DNA from: Epichloe hybrida
Taxonomy: Eukaryota > Ascomycota > Sordariomycetes > Hypocreales > Clavicipitaceae
Direction: 5' to 3'
DNA: 64,000 bases
Assembly: GCA_019022495.1 (NCBI GenBank)
Contig: JAFEKR010000004.1
Coordinates: 3,596,001-3,660,000 of the forward strand
Below the pieces are notes generated by a model, which did no database searches, was not told the origin of the DNA, and saw only the letters and a program-made list of their open reading frames with translations. Both the position numbers and the translations under genes were made by a program. Shown in pieces: positions 21,612-33,132 of the stretch (position 1 is its first letter; every line of letters begins with the position of its first letter).

Positions 21612-23559
21612 CAGAGTATTGCACTAAAACGTGTAGTGTAGTGTAGTATTTATAGTGTAGTATAGTAACTACACTACAAACTACACTAACTATAAGGAAA
21701 AAAAAAACTATATTACACTAACTATAAAAAAAAAACTATAATATATTACACTACAAATTTTTTTTCCTAAACTACACTAACTACAAACACTATAAATATA
21801 GTATTAGACTTTTTATTAGTTATTAGTATTATAAGGATTAAAAGAATGCTAGTTATATAAAAGCTTTTATTATTACCTATTTTATTTTATTAGTTATAGA
21901 ATTTATAATATTATATTATTTTAGTAATTTTACTATAACTAAGTAAGGTTATATATAATATTATACTTTTTTAATAATACTATTTAACTTAATACTTTAT
22001 TTCCCTAATATAACTTAAAGAAAAACCTTCTTATTATATTATTTACTATTTCTATAAATTATTATTATTACTTATTTTAAAAAAACTATAAAAAGAACTA
22101 CTAGTAAACTTAATATAAGTAGCTTATTATATCTTATTATAGCTTATAATAGCTTATAATAGCTTATAATAGCTAATATTACTAGTATTACTTACTAGAT
22201 TACTAATATTACTAGTATTACTACTAGATTACTAAGATTACTAAGATTACTAAGATTACTAAGATTACTAAGATTACTAAGATTACTAAGATTACTAAGA
22301 TTACTAAGATTACTAAGATTACTAAGATTACTTATAATATTATTAGTGTTAAAGTTTAATAAATAATAAATAATAAATAAATAACTTAAATATAAATACT
22401 AGTAATTATAAGTAAATTACTATAGTAAAAGCTATAGTTTTTAATAACTTAGTATTTTAAGGTTTTTAAAAATATTAATATTATAAAAATGTTTTCTCTT
22501 TTATATTTTTTTAAAATAATAATAAAAGTAAAATAATAGTAATAATAGTAATTAAGTAATAATAGTAATAATAGTATTAATAGTAATAATAGTAATTAAG
22601 GTTATTAAAGTTATTAAAGCTCTTATAATAAGTATAGTATATTATATAAAAGTAAGTCTTAGTTTTATTTTAAAAAATAAGTTAAACTTATTTTTTATAG
22701 CTTAATTAAGCTATATAAGGTAATTAAAATAATACTATTAATTATTTATTAATAGATTATAAATATTAGTTTATTATATTCTTTATTTATATATTATAGT
22801 AATAAGATATATAAAGTTACTATATATAACTTCTTAAGGCTTTAGAATTATAAAGCTAAAAGTAATATTTAATTAGTTTAAATCTTAAATAAATAGTTTA
22901 AGCTTTTTTTAAGTTCTTATTATATTAAGAATAAGATTTAAGTACTAAGTATATATTTTATTAACTTCTAGTAATTTATCTAGATTTCTTAATTAATTTT
23001 ATTCTATTAGTTTAGGGTATTTTTTATTTAAAATAATAATAATAATATTTTAAAATATAAAATAATTAATAGTAATAGTAAATAAAATAATAAGAAGGTT
23101 TTTCTTTAAGTTATATTAGTAAAATAAAGTATTAGGTATAATAGTATTATTAAAAAGTTATAATATTATAAATTACCCTAGTTATAGTAAAATCCTTAAA
23201 AAAGGTAAATTTTATAAATTATATAACTAATTAGGTAAAATAGGTAATAATAAAAGCTTCTATATAACTAGCCTTCTTTTAATCCTTATAATAACCTTAT
23301 ATAATAAAAAAGTCCACTTTTTTTTACTAACACTATATTTATAGTTTTTATAGTTAGTGTAGTTAGTAACTACACTAACTACACTACACTATAAGCAAAA
23401 AAAAACTATATTATACTACACTATAAAAAAATAAAAAATACACTATACTAACTATAAAAAAAAAAACTATAATACATTAACTATAAGAAAAAAAAAACTA
23501 CACTACAAATACAAATTTTTCCTAAAAACTACACTAACTACACTACAAACAATACTCTA
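21612..23559. mobile_element. hAT-like foldback element with long inverted repeats
   Basis: The left terminus is CAGAGTATTGCACTAAAACG. The right terminus ends CAATACTCTA, which is TAGAGTATTG when inverted, so its first base is a C-to-T change. A perfect 8-bp duplication GTTATAAG flanks it (21604-21611 and 23560-23567). Beyond the termini the two arms are inverted copies over several hundred bp: the TATAAGGATTAAAAGAA and AACTTAAAGAAAAACCTTCT words near 21,830-22,040 recur inverted near 23,070-23,300. The remaining roughly 1 kb centre is AT-rich with a 9-bp tandem array. There is no transposase frame. It shares the subterminal GTGTAGTGTAG word with the element 141 bp to its left, so the two are relatives. 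Confidence 0.85.
22226..22331 (+). repeat. 9-bp tandem array (AGATTACTA)n
   Basis: About 11-12 nearly perfect direct copies of AGATTACTA lie in the centre of the foldback element. The left neighbourhood carries related degenerate words (TAATATTACTAG). Confidence 0.9.
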
Positions 23560-23567
23560 GTTATAAG

Positions 23568-24288
23568 TGAGGCCTCACACTAAAAGAAGCCTAAAAACGC
23601 GTTTTCCCTCTTATATGCATATTTAAATTAGTAGTGTGAAATACATGAATTACAGGAGGTCACTCCCCTTATAAATTTATAGGTATAGGTATCTCTTCCG
23701 TTTTAGGCCTAGTCACTACTGCATGATTAAAAAATCACTACTGCATGTTTACGTGTTGCAAGGCAATAGCCACTAAGAGCTGATGGTGGGTGTCTCATGT
23801 GGGGCTTGTAATCGGACATCTACATAATGTCATAACCCAGAAGGTGTGCTAGGTAAGCCACTATTAGACCCAAAGATTCACTAATGCTAGCTCTCGCTTG
23901 CATTGCACCTTACAATTGATTATTAGGCCACGCGCACCTGACATCTAAACACGCATCTGTCAACAAAAATTGAACACGCATCTGCTATTACGGATTAGTC
24001 CTAATCGGGATGGACAACCCGCCCAATCGTGTAAAATCAAATAGGGCAGCCCTAACTCAGCTGCGCACAATCCGCGCCCTTTCCGGACCCGGACTTGACC
24101 CGGACCTGACCCGGACCTGACCCGAGCTTATAGCTTCGAGTCCATAACAATATAACAATATTACATGTACATTAAAACTTCGTGCACTTATTAGTGATTT
24201 GTACATTGTGCGAGTTGCGACACAACCCGCATTCCGCTGCTCAATCATCAAAATAAAACTGATTCGTCTCGTAACGTTAGCCACCCAG
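23568..24288. other. Flank between AT block 1 and MAP1
   Basis: Ordinary composition resumes after the target duplication at 23,567. The stretch holds a solo LTR (listed) and, close to the MAP1 start, a short direct repeat of CCGGACCTGA at about 24,083-24,125. The remainder would be the MAP1 promoter. Confidence 0.5.
23828..23943. mobile_element. Solo LTR related to the miniature LTR element at 33.1 kb
   Basis: 116 bp beginning TGTCATAACCC and ending CACCTGACA. It shares the internal GATTCACTAATGCTAGCTCT block and the CATTGCACCTTACAATTGAT block with the 115-bp repeats at 33133 and 33637. The ends form the TGTCA/TGACA inverted termini usual for LTRs. The flanking five bases (CATAA and TCTAA) do not match, so no target duplication is claimed. 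No internal region remains, consistent with LTR-LTR recombination. Confidence 0.75.
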
Positions 24289-25867
24289 ATGATGGCGTCT
24301 GAACCGCCGTCAAAGAAGAAGTGTCTTGGGATGGACTGCGAAAATGACGCCGGCTCGCTCCAATGTCCGACTTGCCTGAAGCTGGGGGTCAAGGATAGCT
24401 TTTTTTGCTCCCAGGACTGCTTCAAGAAGAATTGGGTAAGAACTCCTCGATAACTTTCGGATTCTAGTTATTTGTGGCTCAGTAGAGCTATATGTACATT
24501 GAAGTGGAAGTTCGATCTAACGATTTGCCTCTTGACACTACAGAGCAACCACAAAGGCGTACATAAATCTCAAAGTAATATCCTCCACCACATTATACCC
24601 CCGAAAGCAATCTCACCAGATTCAGCTACCGGCTTCTACAACCCGTTCCCGAGTTTCCCATTTTCAGGCCCTTTGCGCCCGGTCTATCCACTTTCCGAGC
24701 ATCGTACCGTTCCCAAGTCGATTCCACACCCCGTCTGGTGGCAGGATGGGAACCCAAGATACAGTCGTTCCTTGGCCAACCGAAACAAGATCGAAGTCCT
24801 CGATGCCAGTGGAAAAGAAGCAATGCGAAAAAGCTGTCGATTAGCGCGAGAGGTTCTCGATATCGCGGCGGCCGTGGCGAAGCCAGGTGTGACGACTGAT
24901 TACATTGATGATGTCGTTCACCAAGCTTGCATCGAGAGAAACGTGAGTGCGAGGTCCAAAATCGTTGAGAATTCGCTCTTGGGCTCTAGCACAAGACTAC
25001 CTTTAATGGAGAGACCAAGTCTTGCCAAAGGAACTCTATCATAGCTCTCGCGGACATGGATCAATTGGGAAATAACTAACACCTTGAGGGACAAGTCTTA
25101 TCCGTCCCCGTTGAACTACAACCACTTCCCCAAATCCTGCTGTACCTCAGTGAACGAAGTTATTTGTCATGGCATCCCCGACCAGAGAGTTTTGCTTGAT
25201 GGCGACATCCTTAACATCGATATTTCGCTGTATCACGAAGGTTACCATGCTGATCTGAACGAGACGTACTACATTGGCGACAAGGCCAAAGCTGACCACG
25301 AAAACGTTCGAGTCGTTGAGGCAGCCCGCGAATGTCTCGAAGAAGCGATCAAAGCCGTGAAGCCTGGCGTTCTGATTCGAGAGTTCGGTAATATTATCGA
25401 AAAACATGCGAAAACGAAAGATTGTAGCGTCATTAGAACATATTGCGGACATGGTATCAATAAGCTATTTCACTGCGCCCCGAATGTACCTCACTATGCC
25501 AAAAACAAGGCGATTGGAGAATGCAAACCTGGAATGACGTTCACCATCGAGCCTATGATTGCCTTGGGTAAATATCGTGACATAACTTGGCCGGATAACT
25601 GGACAAGCACAACTATAGACGGGAAGCGAACTGCACAATTCGGTATGTGATCACAACTTGGTCATAGGTCTTTTTAGCTTATGAGACGATTTGGCATGCG
25701 GCATTCACAAACTTCGTACTGACATCCCTCTAGAGCACACATTACTCGTGACGGAAGACGGCGTTGAGATTCTTACTGCGAGAAAAGAAGACTCTCCTGG
25801 TGGACCTATAACTCTATCGCCAATGAATGTTACAAGTGGCAAAGAAACTAGCAGCGTCAAGTCTTGA
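24289..25867 (+). CDS. MAP1: Methionine aminopeptidase type 1
   Basis: Four exons (24289-24435, 24544-24942, about 25096-25642, 25734-25867) join to about 408 residues. The N-terminus carries the zinc-finger domain of eukaryotic MetAP1 ([22 protein letters not shown]), thought to aid ribosome association. The catalytic domain shows AYPSPLNY-like [20 protein letters not shown], the metal ligands [33 protein letters not shown], and the final ligand Glu in [12 protein letters not shown], which spans the last splice site. The enzyme removes the initiator methionine from nascent cytosolic proteins. The acceptor of intron 2 is a weak CAAG, so the exon 3 start may shift by a codon. The gene lies 0.35 kb from the solo LTR and about 0.7 kb from AT block 1 but shows intact active-site residues. 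Confidence 0.95.
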
Positions 25868-26903
25868 TCGCATGGAGGCGACCGAGATATCGCTTGCGTG
25901 TAATGCAGGATAATCTCATATGGCAGACTTGATCGTTTCAATCTGTAAGAATAAGTCTTGTCCTAATAAAGATTAGTGCTGAGCATGGTCTCATTGATGA
26001 TGTAATTGTGACAGTAATTGCTGGCGAGACTTGGCAACACGTCTAATCAAGTCAGTGTGAGTTTGCGTCCAAAAAAATCTATGAACAGTCATAATTCTGG
26101 TAATTGAGTCACCATGACTTTGAAGTGTATTTGTTGCTGTTGTCACGTTTGGGCACTATTCATAATATGGAAGTTCGTATGCATCTTCATCTTGGCTTGT
26201 GAATCGATCAGGCATGACACCGTCATGATGCGATCTCTGAATACGTACACATATAGACCATGCAAGAAACCCAGCATCTCCCATACGCCTCCAAGTGACT
26301 TTTTAATATGCATAGAATCATCGATCATTCTTTGGTAGTACGAATGTAGATATTATACTAAAGACGATCGAATGGAAATCAACGAGAGCATCGGGCCAAC
26401 ATCAGGCTCTTTTTGCACCTAAATAAGACCAGCGTCCCGCCACCGACTTAAAATGGGACCCGGAAACAAGCAAAGCCCCCCTCTCCCTTAAATATTCGTC
26501 CACACGAGCCGTCACTTGTGACCTAGCGTTCGGGCCAGACCATTGCAAGCGACCAGACTTACATCCCGCCCGTTCCACAACAAATTCTCGCAACGAGAAC
26601 TCCTTTCTTCTAGTTTGAGCGTCCAGCCCACAGAGTTGTCGGTCGCCGTATTCACCATTACTTCTCCTCATCCTCATCAAACCTCGAGAATTCGCTACTT
26701 AGTCCACTAGGCAGTGTGTCATACCTAGGCTGTCAAATTTTTAACACGCCGATAGCTTCATCTGACCTTGTCCATCCAACATCGTCGTCGCAATCGAAAT
26801 CTGTAGGAATACGTCTGGCCACAATTAATTTCTTACCGTCGACCGACTTATTTTATTACGATTTCCCATCAATCCGACGCACTAACTCAGTGCTTTCGCC
26901 GTC
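25868..26903. other. Intergenic MAP1-ERV14
   Basis: About 1 kb with no recognisable gene. It carries the MAP1 3' flank and the ERV14 promoter and 5' UTR. Confidence 0.4.
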
Positions 26904-27535
26904 ATGATGTCTGGAGAAGCTTGGCTGTACCTACTGGCAGTGTTGATTAACGCGGTCAACCTCTTCCTGCAGGTATTCTTCACCATCATGTACAGCGACC
27001 TGGAATGGTGCGTCAACATACTTTGAATATCGCAATATGGCGATAAATCACGGTCCTGATCTGAAGAAATTGTGCGGAAGAAATCAGAATGCTAACTTGA
27101 AGAAGTGACTACATCAACCCTATCGAACTTTGCAACCGTCTAAACGCCTATATTATCCCCGAAGCCGCGGTCCATGGCTTCCTCACTTTTCTCTTCTTAA
27201 TCAATGGCTACTGGATTGCGCTTATCCTCAATATACCTCTTCTCGCATGGAACGCCAAGAAGTGAGTATTGTGATAACCATATTTCGTGTCTCATTTCGC
27301 AAACTAACAAGGCAATAGAATTATCGACAACACCCACCTTCTAGATGCGACCGAAATCTTCCGCAAGTTGAACATCCACAAGAAGGTACATTGCGATCCT
27401 CTGTCTTAACCCAGTTTTACCAGACTAACCAGCGTGCAACAGGAGTCATTCGCCAAGCTCGCTTTCCACTTGGTGATGTTCTTCTTCTACTTGTATAGCA
27501 TGATTGTCGCCCTCATCCGAGACGAATCTTCCTAA
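26904..27535 (+). CDS. ERV14: ERV14/cornichon family COPII cargo receptor
   Basis: Four exons (26904-27007, 27106-27261, 27319-27385, 27443-27535) give 138-139 residues, depending on which of two adjacent ATGs is used; the second (26907) gives the family-typical MSGEAWLY start. The first splice rebuilds [18 protein letters not shown], the most conserved cornichon block. Hydrophobic segments include [38 protein letters not shown] and [19 protein letters not shown], matching the small multi-spanning architecture. Erv14 selects transmembrane cargo in the ER for COPII vesicles. All introns have GT..AG ends, and intron 1 has a clear GCTAAC branch site. The length matches yeast Erv14 (138 residues). 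Confidence 0.95.
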
Positions 27536-28128
27536 GTTTGCGACGACACGCTTGACCTAAGAGCTAGATATTTGATCTTTCTTAGCATGATGTGTTACTG
27601 TTGCCTCTACGTATGGAATTGGCAATTAAAATTGATGACGATGCTATGCTAGCGTGGATTCGCTTGGAACAGCCCTGTTCCAAAGACTTGTGATGGGTAA
27701 ATGGTGGGACACAATCATAGCGTAAGTCTCAAGAAATGGCTTTGGCATCTGTTTATGGATCACTGGCACCTGGTGGCACCTTGGCGTTTATTTTAGGAGG
27801 GCTTTCTTGTAGAGCGACTTCTTTTGATTTTGCTCGTTTTATAATTCGCTTATTCAATGTCTCCAAGGAACAGAGAACTACTTAATTGACGCATTACACG
27901 AAATGTGGAATACATAATCCTTTTCATGCGTGCTCATCCGTCGCCATATAATAAGTTTCATAGGTAGGTAATTCGAGTGATTGGAGCATCAGGCGTCAGC
28001 TTGCGGCTTGGGTCACGTGATTAATTCGCGACTGAAAGCACTCTTTCCTTGAGCCATTCGTTACCCACCCCAGTGCACTAGTGTTTACAATTCACTCTGA
28101 AGTCGATCATTTTCCTCGCGTAGTCCCA
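27536..28128. other. Intergenic ERV14-PRP17
   Basis: No coding signal is recognised except that an upstream PRP17 exon could be hidden here (see that entry). Confidence 0.4.
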
Positions 28129-29730
28129 ATGGCTAAGATGGAGGGCTTTGGGGAGTACCCGCCCAATATGGCTCCTCAAGATGGTCTTCTGGTTCGGCAG
28201 CAAGCAGAACAGGATCATGCTGTGGCTCCATATTCTATCGATGACCTATCGAGATCCAAATCTGGGCCACTGCACCCATTCAAGGACGATCTGACTGCTA
28301 CAAAGCGCAAGAACATACTCACCGGTCATGCAGAAGAAACTTTCTTGAGCGAGCACACCTTCAGAAGCAAACACAGGGCTGCGGAGAGACGAGGGGGGCC
28401 AGAACGAGAACATCGAAGCGCTCGAACATTAAAAAAAGAATCCGTCAAACTAAAAGCTACTCGTCAAGCGAAAGGGGACTCTACTATCACTGAAGGGCCT
28501 GGTTCTTACATTGGTCCTTGGGCAAGGTACAACCGCTCAGGAAACGAGACTGTCAGAGAGGATGAAGAGCTTGCTATTGATGGAGAGTACGAGGTAGCGG
28601 AAGAGGAGGAGGATGATGTAGTCGAAAGCGGGACAGTACTTCAGCCACCTGAGATTGCACTTTTTCGGCGAAGAGAAGTGGAAAAGCTTGGAGAAGAGAC
28701 GACTATATTCCATGGCTCGCAGGAGCACGATTACCAAGGTCGATCATACATGCATGTACCGCAAGATTTGGATATCGACCTTCACAAAGAGCCGGGCAGC
28801 TCAATCAACTACATTCCGAAAAAACAGATTCACTCATGGAAAGATCACACAATGGCTGTTACTGCGTTGCAATTTTTTCCTGGATCAGGGCACTTGCTGT
28901 TGTCTGCGAGCGCAGATACTACGGTCAGAATACGCGATACTTACCATGACAAAGAACTGCTGCGTTCGTATTCAGGCCATTCAAAGGCGGTCTCGGATAT
29001 ATGCTTTAACACGTCTGGTACGCAATTTCTGTCTGCTTCATACGATCGCACGATAAAATTATGGGATACCGAAACGGGCGGCTGCATCAGTAAATTTACC
29101 ACGGGCAAGACACCACATGTCATCAAGTTCAATACAAATGCTGAACATGCGACCGAGTTCTTGGCCGGTATGTCAGACAAGAAAATTATACAGTTCGATA
29201 CTCGAACACCGAACGAAATCGTCCAAGAGTATGACCACCATCTTGCCGCGATTAACACTATCACTTTTGTGGACCACAATCGCCGATTCATAACCACTTC
29301 TGATGATAAGTCCCTTCGTGCCTGGGACTATAATATACCCGTTCCTATCAAGTACATTGCCGAACCGGACATGTATCCAATGACGAACGCAGCTCCACAC
29401 CCAAGTGGGAAATACGTTGCGTTTCAGAGTTCTGACAACCAAATCTTGGTATATGGTGCAAACGATAAGTTCCGACAGAACAGGAAAAAGAGCTACCGCG
29501 GGCATAACAACGCGGGCCTGGCTATAGGTTTGGATTGCAGTCCTGATGGACAATTTCTGGCTTCTGGCGACTCCGGTGGTTTTGTTTGTTTGTGGGATTG
29601 GAAGACCTGCAAGATGTATCATAAGCTAAAAGCAGGCACCCAAGCTATTACATGCGTGAAATGGCACCCGCAAGAAACAAGCAAAATTGTATCTGCGGGT
29701 CTGGACGGTGAGATCAGATATTGGGATTAA
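28129..29730 (+). CDS. PRP17: Pre-mRNA splicing factor Prp17/Cdc40 (WD40)
   Basis: 533 residues from the ATG at 28129, in one exon. The pre-WD region holds the family blocks KRKNILTGHAEETFLSEHTF and GSYIGPWARY, then YQGRSYMHVPQD. The C-terminal half is a WD40 propeller with conserved segments SGHLLLSASADTTVRI, GHSKAVSDICFNTSGTQFLS, YDRTIKLWDTETGGCISKF, GMSDKKIIQFDTR, TSDDKSLRAWDYNIPVPIKY and WHPQETSKIVSAGLDGEIRY. Prp17 acts in the second catalytic step of splicing. One repeat has RIRD where the family has KIWD. The acidic SSDEE-type N-terminus usual in fungal orthologues is not seen, so a short 5' exon may be missing from this model. Confidence 0.93.
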   Translation: MAKMEGFGEYPPNMAPQDGLLVRQQAEQDHAVAPYSIDDLSRSKSGPLHPFKDDLTATKRKNILTGHAEETFLSEHTFRSKHRAAERRGGPEREHRSARTLKKESVKLKATRQAKGDSTITEGPGSYIGPWARYNRSGNETVREDEELAIDGEYEVAEEEEDDVVESGTVLQPPEIALFRRREVEKLGEETTIFHGSQEHDYQGRSYMHVPQDLDIDLHKEPGSSINYIPKKQIHSWKDHTMAVTALQFFPGSGHLLLSASADTTVRIRDTYHDKELLRSYSGHSKAVSDICFNTSGTQFLSASYDRTIKLWDTETGGCISKFTTGKTPHVIKFNTNAEHATEFLAGMSDKKIIQFDTRTPNEIVQEYDHHLAAINTITFVDHNRRFITTSDDKSLRAWDYNIPVPIKYIAEPDMYPMTNAAPHPSGKYVAFQSSDNQILVYGANDKFRQNRKKSYRGHNNAGLAIGLDCSPDGQFLASGDSGGFVCLWDWKTCKMYHKLKAGTQAITCVKWHPQETSKIVSAGLDGEIRYWD

Positions 29731-31843
29731 TAGAATCACGAGCTTTCTGTGTTGCCTGTTGTGCATCACAGTGTGACGTTGGTAAGGGAACAAGATCATA
29801 TCAATCCATCATATCAATCCAAAGCCACTGATCCCCTCACTATGTCTTATTCGAGCCGCACCTTTCTCACATTAAATCACATTTGATTGCACAAGCGTTC
29901 TGTTGACGTATATCTCTTTGACATGTTTGTCCGAAAACGGAAATGCGACACATTACGATTGAATCCCCCCGGTTTTGATATATGTGAGAGCCCAGTAGGC
30001 TCTTGGCTATCGGGGCTCGAGGAATGGAATCAACTGTCTGGCTGCCAACACCTTATTCTGTTAGCTCTCAGAAGACATTCTCTGCTCGCTGGATGGCAAC
30101 ACTTGATAGAATCACGTGGGGATGCCGCTTCGTGCTTGTAATTAGATAGTCGAGGCATATTTCGACATGTTCAAATACAAAGGAAGCCGTCTCTTCTACT
30201 CTTGGTTACCACTGAGACGGAATTTCTTTCCCCTCAATCAGTACAAGCCTTGAAAACCCATTAACCGTTGATATCTTGTGCAAGCGCAACCCTCCTCTTG
30301 TCTAGATCATCCAGTCCATATTTTGACGTTGCTGTTGTCAAAGCTACATTGTGCAATCCTTGATGCATTTGACAAAACAACATCGGCAAAGACTTGATTT
30401 TCCACGGCATGATTTCGTGTCGAATAGGAAAAGTTATCGTGCTCAGCAGGAGGAAAGACTTATCAAAAGGACTAGGGGTGGCTAGATCAGCCAATACCAC
30501 TGAACACGGACATAACCTGCCATCTTTGAGGCACTGCCCCCATAATATTGACTTGCTCGAAGGCGCAATTGACTCGTCAAGCTTCGGCTGATCTGATTGA
30601 CCAGTGACTCCGGATTTGCTGATGCTTGCCACAAGCGCACTGGAGGTATGATTTCGGGAAGTCGACCCGCTAACCCACAAAAAACGGCGAAACCTAGGAT
30701 ATTGATGCTGCGGGGGATTATACAATAACTCTTTCGGCCTTGCGCTTATTATACCGACGATGGGACAAGGTGTCTGTCATCCATTTTGACAGTCCCATCG
30801 GTGAGACTTTCCCCTTCCCTCGTGCGCGAATTAGTTGCAGTTTTTTTTTTGTGCAGGTCAAAGTGAGAAAGATGTACTGATTGGTATGCTCTGCAGATAC
30901 TTGGGACCCAAAAGTACTCGGTATTAGCTCCCCTTTAAACCACTATTGTCTTCCGATGTGTCGCCGCAACTTTCTTTTCTCTGAACAACTTACCAATAGC
31001 CAGGCGGTGGCATTTCAAACTATGCGTAGGTGCAAAACTCTGTCTATTCTGCAAGGTTATATGAGTTTTTCTTGACTGAGAAAACTTTTATGGCTTCCAT
31101 ACCATCACCGCCCTTGAAATAGACTTGCGTGGTATTTTATCTATGAGTGATACTATCCTCGAACGTGTCAGGGGAACCAGAGTCTACATAAGTGTTGACA
31201 TCGAATAGTGATCAATATCGTCCGCGTCCTTGATTAAAAAGATATCAGATATCCAGGGAAGCGCGAGCATTTGCTTTTTGCCTGCTTTTCACCCTCCTCG
31301 GGAAGAGGCATGTGCTATGCGCACCCGCCTTCTAGGGAGAAGATGGACGTAATAAATGGTAAATGCACCACACACCCCAAGCATCAAATGACACACCTGC
31401 ATTATGGTCAGATTAGGCTATGCATGTCTCAACCTGGTCTCCACAGAAGGCGCAAGGCTAGTCTTCGGACAGCTAAAGGGATTCGCCACAATTTGCCTAG
31501 ACACACTGACTGATACGGATCCGTAGAGGCAGAGCACCTCGCGCCAGACTTGATGTGTTTCGGCTCTCTCTGACTATTGCTATTGACATGGGCAAGCAGA
31601 GTGAGAGAGCTCACCAAGCCAGAGCCTACCTAGTAAGTATCTGGGCAGCGTGGCGAACGACGTATCCAGAAAAAAACTAGCCGTTGTGTTTCACTTCTTT
31701 ACTCTGGACGGGGAGATACCCCACGAGTCAGCAATGTTTGTTCGCCAATGTGCTTTACCCCTGACCCCTGCAAAGGCGTGCATACCGGGCAGTTGGTTGG
31801 CCGCCTCTCCTTGGACTCTGTGCGGTACTCAGTACACAAGCAT
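29731..31843. other. Long intergenic region left of AT block 2
   Basis: About 2.1 kb without a supportable gene. A 154-codon open frame on the minus strand (30261-30725) has no recognisable domain. Poly-T and ordinary unique sequence are present up to the target duplication of the following transposon. Confidence 0.4.
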
Positions 31844-32659
31844 ACAAGCACCAGAGCATGTAATGTAATGTAATGTAATGTAATATTTGGGGTTTGGATG
31901 TAATGTGTAATGTAATGTAATGTAATGTGTAATTATTACACATTACATTACATTACATTACAATACATTACATTCATTACAAATGTAATGTTAGGGTAAA
32001 ATATAAGTGGGGTATATTAATATCTTATAATATTCTTTAGATTTTTCTCTATTAACTTAATATTACTATTCTTTATTATTATAATTTAGTTATTTAGTTA
32101 TAATTTTTAAATGTTTAAGCTTATTTAGACTAATAAGCTATTTATAGGTATATAGTAGCTAAATATAGTATATTCTAATAATAAACTATACTATTATTTT
32201 TTCTTTAAATTATAAAGGTTTTTTTAGTTAAAGAACTTTTTTTTTAGATTTACTATTCTTTTTAATATACTTTCTTTACTTAAAATATAATAATTACCCT
32301 AAAGAAATTTCTTTTTATTATATATAAATAAGATTAAAACTCTAATAATAACATATTTATATATATGTATTTCTTATCATAAAAAAGAAATTTTAATATA
32401 TATAATAAAGAAATTCCTAGCTATATAGCTATTTAAGTATAATTATAGGTAATTATATTAACTTTGAAGGTTTTTTATGCTAAAGAAAAAGTAAAAAACC
32501 TTAGAAAAGCTAATAAAAAAGGACTTAACTATTTTATAATAAATATAATAAATATTTATAATATATTTTTATTAATATTAAAGGTATTTAAAAATAAGCT
32601 TTAAAAGTAAGTTTAATAATATTTACTATCTTTAGTTTCCTTTCCTAGTTATATAGTTT

Positions 32660-33132
32660 CTTCTAAAAGTAAGTCTAAAAGTAAGTCTTATAAATTACAC
32701 CTTATATGTAATTATAGTTTCTTCACTTTTCTATATAATCTAATCCTAGAAAAGAGATGTTATAAAAGTGGGTCTAAAAGTGGATCTTATAAATTACACC
32801 TTATATGTAATTATAGTTTCTTCACTTTTCTATATAATCTAATCCTAGAAAAGAGATATTATAAAAGTGAGTCTAAAAGTGGGTCTTATAAATTACACCT
32901 AAAATGTAATTATAGTTTCTTTACTTTGCTATATAATTTAATCCTAGAAAAGAGATATTATAAAAGTAAGTCTAAAAGTGAGTCTTATTAATTACACCTT
33001 ATATGTAATTATAGTTTCTTCACTTTGCTATATAATCTAATCCTAGAAAAGAGATATTATAAAAGTGGGTCTAAAAGTGGGTCCTATTAATCTTCCCTTA
33101 TATATAATTGTAGTTTCTTTACTTTACTATAT
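32660..33132 (+). repeat. 99-bp tandem array inside the foldback element
   Basis: The word AAATTACACCTTATATGTAA and its variants start at about 32692, 32791, 32890 and 32989, a strict 99-bp period. Further degenerate units reach 33,132 and continue after the nested element (33,752-33,910). Units contain CTATATAATCTAATCCTAG and AAAGTGGGTCTAAAAGTGG. Copies differ mainly by C/T and G/A. Confidence 0.88.

Larger units (their letters stand above)
11995..23559. mobile_element. AT block 1: RIP-degraded transposon graveyard
   Basis: Composition changes abruptly at about 11,995 from ordinary to extremely TA-rich (endless CTAG, TAGG and TTAT words, very few CG or CA). It stays so to 23,559. Former protein frames are interrupted almost only by TAA/TAG where Gln codons would be expected, the pattern left by C-to-T RIP. 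Identified parts are listed separately: a gag relic, a Tad1-like LINE and two hAT-like foldback elements. The parts at 13,020-16,680 and 19,200-21,050 are equally degraded, and I cannot assign them to a family with confidence. Confidence 0.9.

Noticed and set aside
22226..22331. Possible CRISPR-like array
   Set aside because: Nine-base units without spacers form a simple tandem satellite, and the host is a eukaryote.
26402..26680. 92-codon minus-strand frame upstream of ERV14
   Set aside because: Lies in the presumed ERV14 promoter and leader; no domain.
30261..30725. 154-codon minus-strand open frame in the gap before AT block 2
   Set aside because: No domain, no splice partners and ordinary composition; length is possible by chance. 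Kept only as a note.
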